Below are positions 4,798 to 6,804 of a stretch of DNA of 6,804 bases, piece after piece (within the stretch, counting starts at the first letter, position 1; the number at the start of each line of letters is the position of its first letter). This DNA is from Caldifarciminota bacterium (GTDB lineage: Bacteria > Hydrothermota > Tepidihabitantia > Tepidihabitantales > CAIPLT01). The notes under the pieces were generated by a model. It ran no database searches. It was not told where the DNA came from and worked only from the letters and a program-made list of their open reading frames with translations. The translations under genes and the position numbers were made by a program. The DNA lies in the NCBI GenBank assembly GCA_025061975.1, contig JANXBB010000002.1:1-6804 (forward strand), read 5' to 3'.

Positions 4798-6048
4798 TTA
4801 CTCAATCTTCGTAATTCCTCCCATATAGGACCATAATACTTTCGGGATTAAAACAGAACCGTCGGGTTGCTGATTATTTTCAATTAACGCAATAAAAATT
4901 CTGGGAAAAGCAAGCCCGGAACCATTAAGAATATGAACATATTCTAACTCGTTATTATTCCTTCGGACTCGAATGTTAGCTCGTTTTGCTTGAAAATTTT
5001 CACAATTAGAAATTGAAGAAACTTCAAGCCAAGCTTCACATCCTGCAGCCCATACTTCAATATCATAGGTTTTTGCTGACTGAAAAGCCATTTCTGATGG
5101 TGAAAGTAATTTCACCCGATAGGGTAATTCTAATAATTGAAGAAGCTCCTCAACGTCTTCCCGCATTTTCTCGTGCTCGTGATAAGATTGTTCAGGCACA
5201 GTGAACTTTACGAGTTCAACTTTATCAAATTGATGAATTCTTATCATACCACGTACGTCTTTTCCGTATGAACCGGCTTCTCGTCGAAAACAAGGTGTAT
5301 ATGCTGTATAGTATTTAGGCAAATCTTTTTCGGCAAAACATTCATTTTGGTGAAGATTAACTAGAGGAACTTCCGCTGTTGGTATCAAATAAAATGGATC
5401 GTTGGCACAACGATACATCTCATCAGCTAGCTTTGGCAATGCGCCGCTATTGTAAAAACAAATTTCCAAATTTAACGACGGTGGATTAATTTCGATATAC
5501 CCATGCTTTTTAATATGTACATCTAAGCAAAAATTAATTAAGGATCTTTCTAAAAGTGCCCCAGGCCCTTTAAATAACACAAATCTCGAGCCGGCTAGTT
5601 TTGCAGCCCGTTTAAAATCAATTATATCTAATGTTTCCCCTAATTCCCAATGTGGACGAGGTTTGAAGCTAAATTTAGGTATATCGCCCCAGTTTTTAAC
5701 TATTGTATCCTCATTGGGAACTGATTCATGAATAACATTCGGTACATATGCTAACTTCTTTTCTAGTTCTGTTTCTTTTTGTTTAACCTCGGCTTCGATT
5801 TGCCTAATTTTGTCTGCTAATTCTTTAGCTTGAATTATTAATTCTTCTACCGGTGTTTGTTGTACTTTTCGCTGCGCTATTTCTTCTGTAAGTCGTCTAT
5901 GCTCCATTCGAAGTTGGTCGCGCATTTGTATTGTTTTTCTCCGAACCTCATCAATTTGTAAAATTTCATCAATCGAAATTGACTCATTGCGTCGTCTAAT
6001 AATCTGTTTAGCCAATTCTGGATTATTTCTGATAAATTTTAAGTCCAT
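4798..6048 (-). CDS. serS: Serine--tRNA ligase
   Basis: A 416-residue class II aminoacyl-tRNA synthetase that charges tRNA-Ser, and tRNA-Sec where present, with serine; the length is normal for the bacterial form (about 420). Residues 1-10 are the typical MDLKFIRNNP start. About 30-100 is a charged heptad-rich region, the antiparallel coiled-coil arm that grips the long variable arm of tRNA-Ser. YVPNVIHESVP (101-111) marks the hinge to the catalytic core and PHWELGE (132-138) follows. TAEVP (224-228) is the serine-site loop. Motif 2 is FRREAGSYGKDVRG (254-267), followed by IHQFDKVELVKF (271-282). Motif 3 is LNGSGLAFPRIFIALIENNQ (374-393), with Arg383 invariant; the usual VGR reads FPR here. 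The C-terminus IPKVLWSYMGG is standard. ATG 6048 is seven bases after the stop of the preceding gene and has no Shine-Dalgarno. No frameshift or missing key residue is seen. Confidence 0.97.
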   Translation of the reverse strand: MDLKFIRNNPELAKQIIRRRNESISIDEILQIDEVRRKTIQMRDQLRMEHRRLTEEIAQRKVQQTPVEELIIQAKELADKIRQIEAEVKQKETELEKKLAYVPNVIHESVPNEDTIVKNWGDIPKFSFKPRPHWELGETLDIIDFKRAAKLAGSRFVLFKGPGALLERSLINFCLDVHIKKHGYIEINPPSLNLEICFYNSGALPKLADEMYRCANDPFYLIPTAEVPLVNLHQNECFAEKDLPKYYTAYTPCFRREAGSYGKDVRGMIRIHQFDKVELVKFTVPEQSYHEHEKMREDVEELLQLLELPYRVKLLSPSEMAFQSAKTYDIEVWAAGCEAWLEVSSISNCENFQAKRANIRVRRNNNELEYVHILNGSGLAFPRIFIALIENNQQPDGSVLIPKVLWSYMGGITKIE

Positions 6049-6055
6049 AATTTAA

Positions 6056-6804
6056 TTACGCAGGGTATGCGTTAAGAGCGCTAATTGTCTTTTGTAAAAA
6101 TTCAATACGATTCTTGGAGTTCTCTGGTATATTAAATGGTTGACGTCCCCTACAGTCAATTATCAACCCAACAACTCCGCCCTCTAATTGAGTAACAATT
6201 TCTTTTCCTTTTCCAGCTCCAACATCAAATCCTTTTGCTGGTCTTATGATTGCTTTAGAGATTGTACCAGTCAAAGGAATTAGTTGAATATCCCCGTAAT
6301 TTACATTAATTTCCAACTCTCCTTTGTCGGGATGTTCAAATTTTATAGAAACACATTTGTTACCAGCTTTTCCTTCCCCTACCGGTGCGATACAAGTCCC
6401 GAGTCTGACTAAACAATCCTTTTCAAATACTTCTTGCGCCGCTTCAGGATGTACTGTAGTTAAAACTCCTAAATGTGGCATCATAAAAATACTATCAACT
6501 GCAAGTCGAGTTATCCCCTCGGGAAGAAAAGCATCGATCATCATTAGTGCTGACTGAACTCGCCTAGGTGCATGTGAAAGAATGCCGCCAGAACCTACTA
6601 TTAAATTTAAACTCATCATATTAACCAGCGTTTCACCTGACATTTTTTGAGCGAATGCATCCGAAATTGTCCGTTCTTGCTGAACACCTTTAAGACCAAC
6701 AGCCATTGATTTATGTTGCTCTAAAGCTAATCGCAAAGCTTCCCGTGCAATAGCATGTTCGATCTTTAATTCTTCCAAAGTAGCCGGAATAGTAGTCGGC
6801 CGAA
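6056..6804 (-). CDS. glmL: GlmL/MutL-type accessory protein of B12-dependent mutases (C-terminal part; start outside the window)
   Basis: The frame is open from the right edge to the TAA at 6056-6058, giving 248 residues. A TTG at 6778 could pass for a start, but the frame continues upstream without a stop as RPTTIPAT, and the family is normally well over 400 residues, so this is the C-terminal part. Recognisable blocks: LIVGSGGILSHAPRR (59-73, counted from that TTG), AVDSIFMMPHLGVL (93-106), DCLVRLGTCIAPVG (121-134), IPLTG (167-171) and GGVVGLIIDCRGR (200-212). These match the MutL/GlmL family (PF13941), ASKHA-fold proteins linked to adenosylcobalamin-dependent mutases such as glutamate mutase and thought to assist or repair them; GSGG is the likely adenosine-site glycine pair. 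It is unrelated to the DNA mismatch repair MutL. No mutase gene is in the window. It shares an operon with serS (7-base gap). The exact client enzyme is unknown. Confidence 0.82.
   Translation of the reverse strand, partial: RPTTIPATLEELKIEHAIAREALRLALEQHKSMAVGLKGVQQERTISDAFAQKMSGETLVNMMSLNLIVGSGGILSHAPRRVQSALMMIDAFLPEGITRLAVDSIFMMPHLGVLTTVHPEAAQEVFEKDCLVRLGTCIAPVGEGKAGNKCVSIKFEHPDKGELEINVNYGDIQLIPLTGTISKAIIRPAKGFDVGAGKGKEIVTQLEGGVVGLIIDCRGRQPFNIPENSKNRIEFLQKTISALNAYPA

Noticed and set aside
5013..5204. Plus-strand open frame inside serS
   Set aside because: Antisense to the conserved serS catalytic domain; shadow frame.
6324..6557. Plus-strand open frame inside the glmL-like gene
   Set aside because: Antisense to conserved GlmL/MutL blocks; shadow frame.
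6776..6778. TTG as the start codon of the glmL-like gene
   Set aside because: The frame stays open to the window edge with family-like sequence (RPTTIPAT), no promoter or SD precedes the TTG, and the protein would lack its N-terminal ATPase lobe.

Overview
The window is A+T-rich bacterial DNA holding six protein genes in three transcription units, plus one gene-free stretch of about 480 bases. No rRNA, tRNA, CRISPR array, insertion sequence or phage gene is visible. The gene content suggests an anaerobic bacterium with type IV pili: there is a retraction-type pilus ATPase, an oxygen-sensitive activase/dehydratase-like iron-sulfur system, and a GlmL/MutL protein of the kind that accompanies B12-dependent mutases. 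Shine-Dalgarno sequences are nearly absent and two gene starts sit just downstream of -10 boxes, so leaderless or SD-independent translation is likely. The phylum cannot be fixed from this stretch.

Layout. (1) Positions 1-687, minus strand: the N-terminal two thirds of a PilT-family ATPase, running off the left edge. (2) 688-1169: gene-free, with a near-consensus promoter for pilT, a weaker promoter for the rightward operon, a near-perfect palindrome over the latter's -35 box, and a 40-base imperfect hairpin just upstream. (3) 1170-4119, plus strand: a tight three-gene operon. Two homologous dehydratase-like proteins (COG3580/DUF2229 type and COG3581 type) are followed by a BadF/BcrA/HgdC-type ATP-dependent activase (COG1924 type). 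(4) 4120-4195: a short convergent gap with only a poor A+T hairpin. (5) 4196-6804, minus strand, read right to left: a GlmL/MutL-type protein (start outside the window), serS, and a class II aldolase, separated by 7-8 bases.

How the genes work together. The rightward operon looks like a complete unit of the 2-hydroxyacyl-CoA dehydratase/benzoyl-CoA reductase superfamily. By family analogy, the activase uses ATP to fire a low-potential electron from its [4Fe-4S] cluster into an iron-sulfur partner, here probably a heterodimer of the two upstream proteins, each with three aligned cysteines. The substrate is unknown and this is the most interesting part of the window. The leftward operon mixes housekeeping (serS) with a mutase-accessory protein and an aldolase of unassigned substrate; nothing in it points to a shared pathway.
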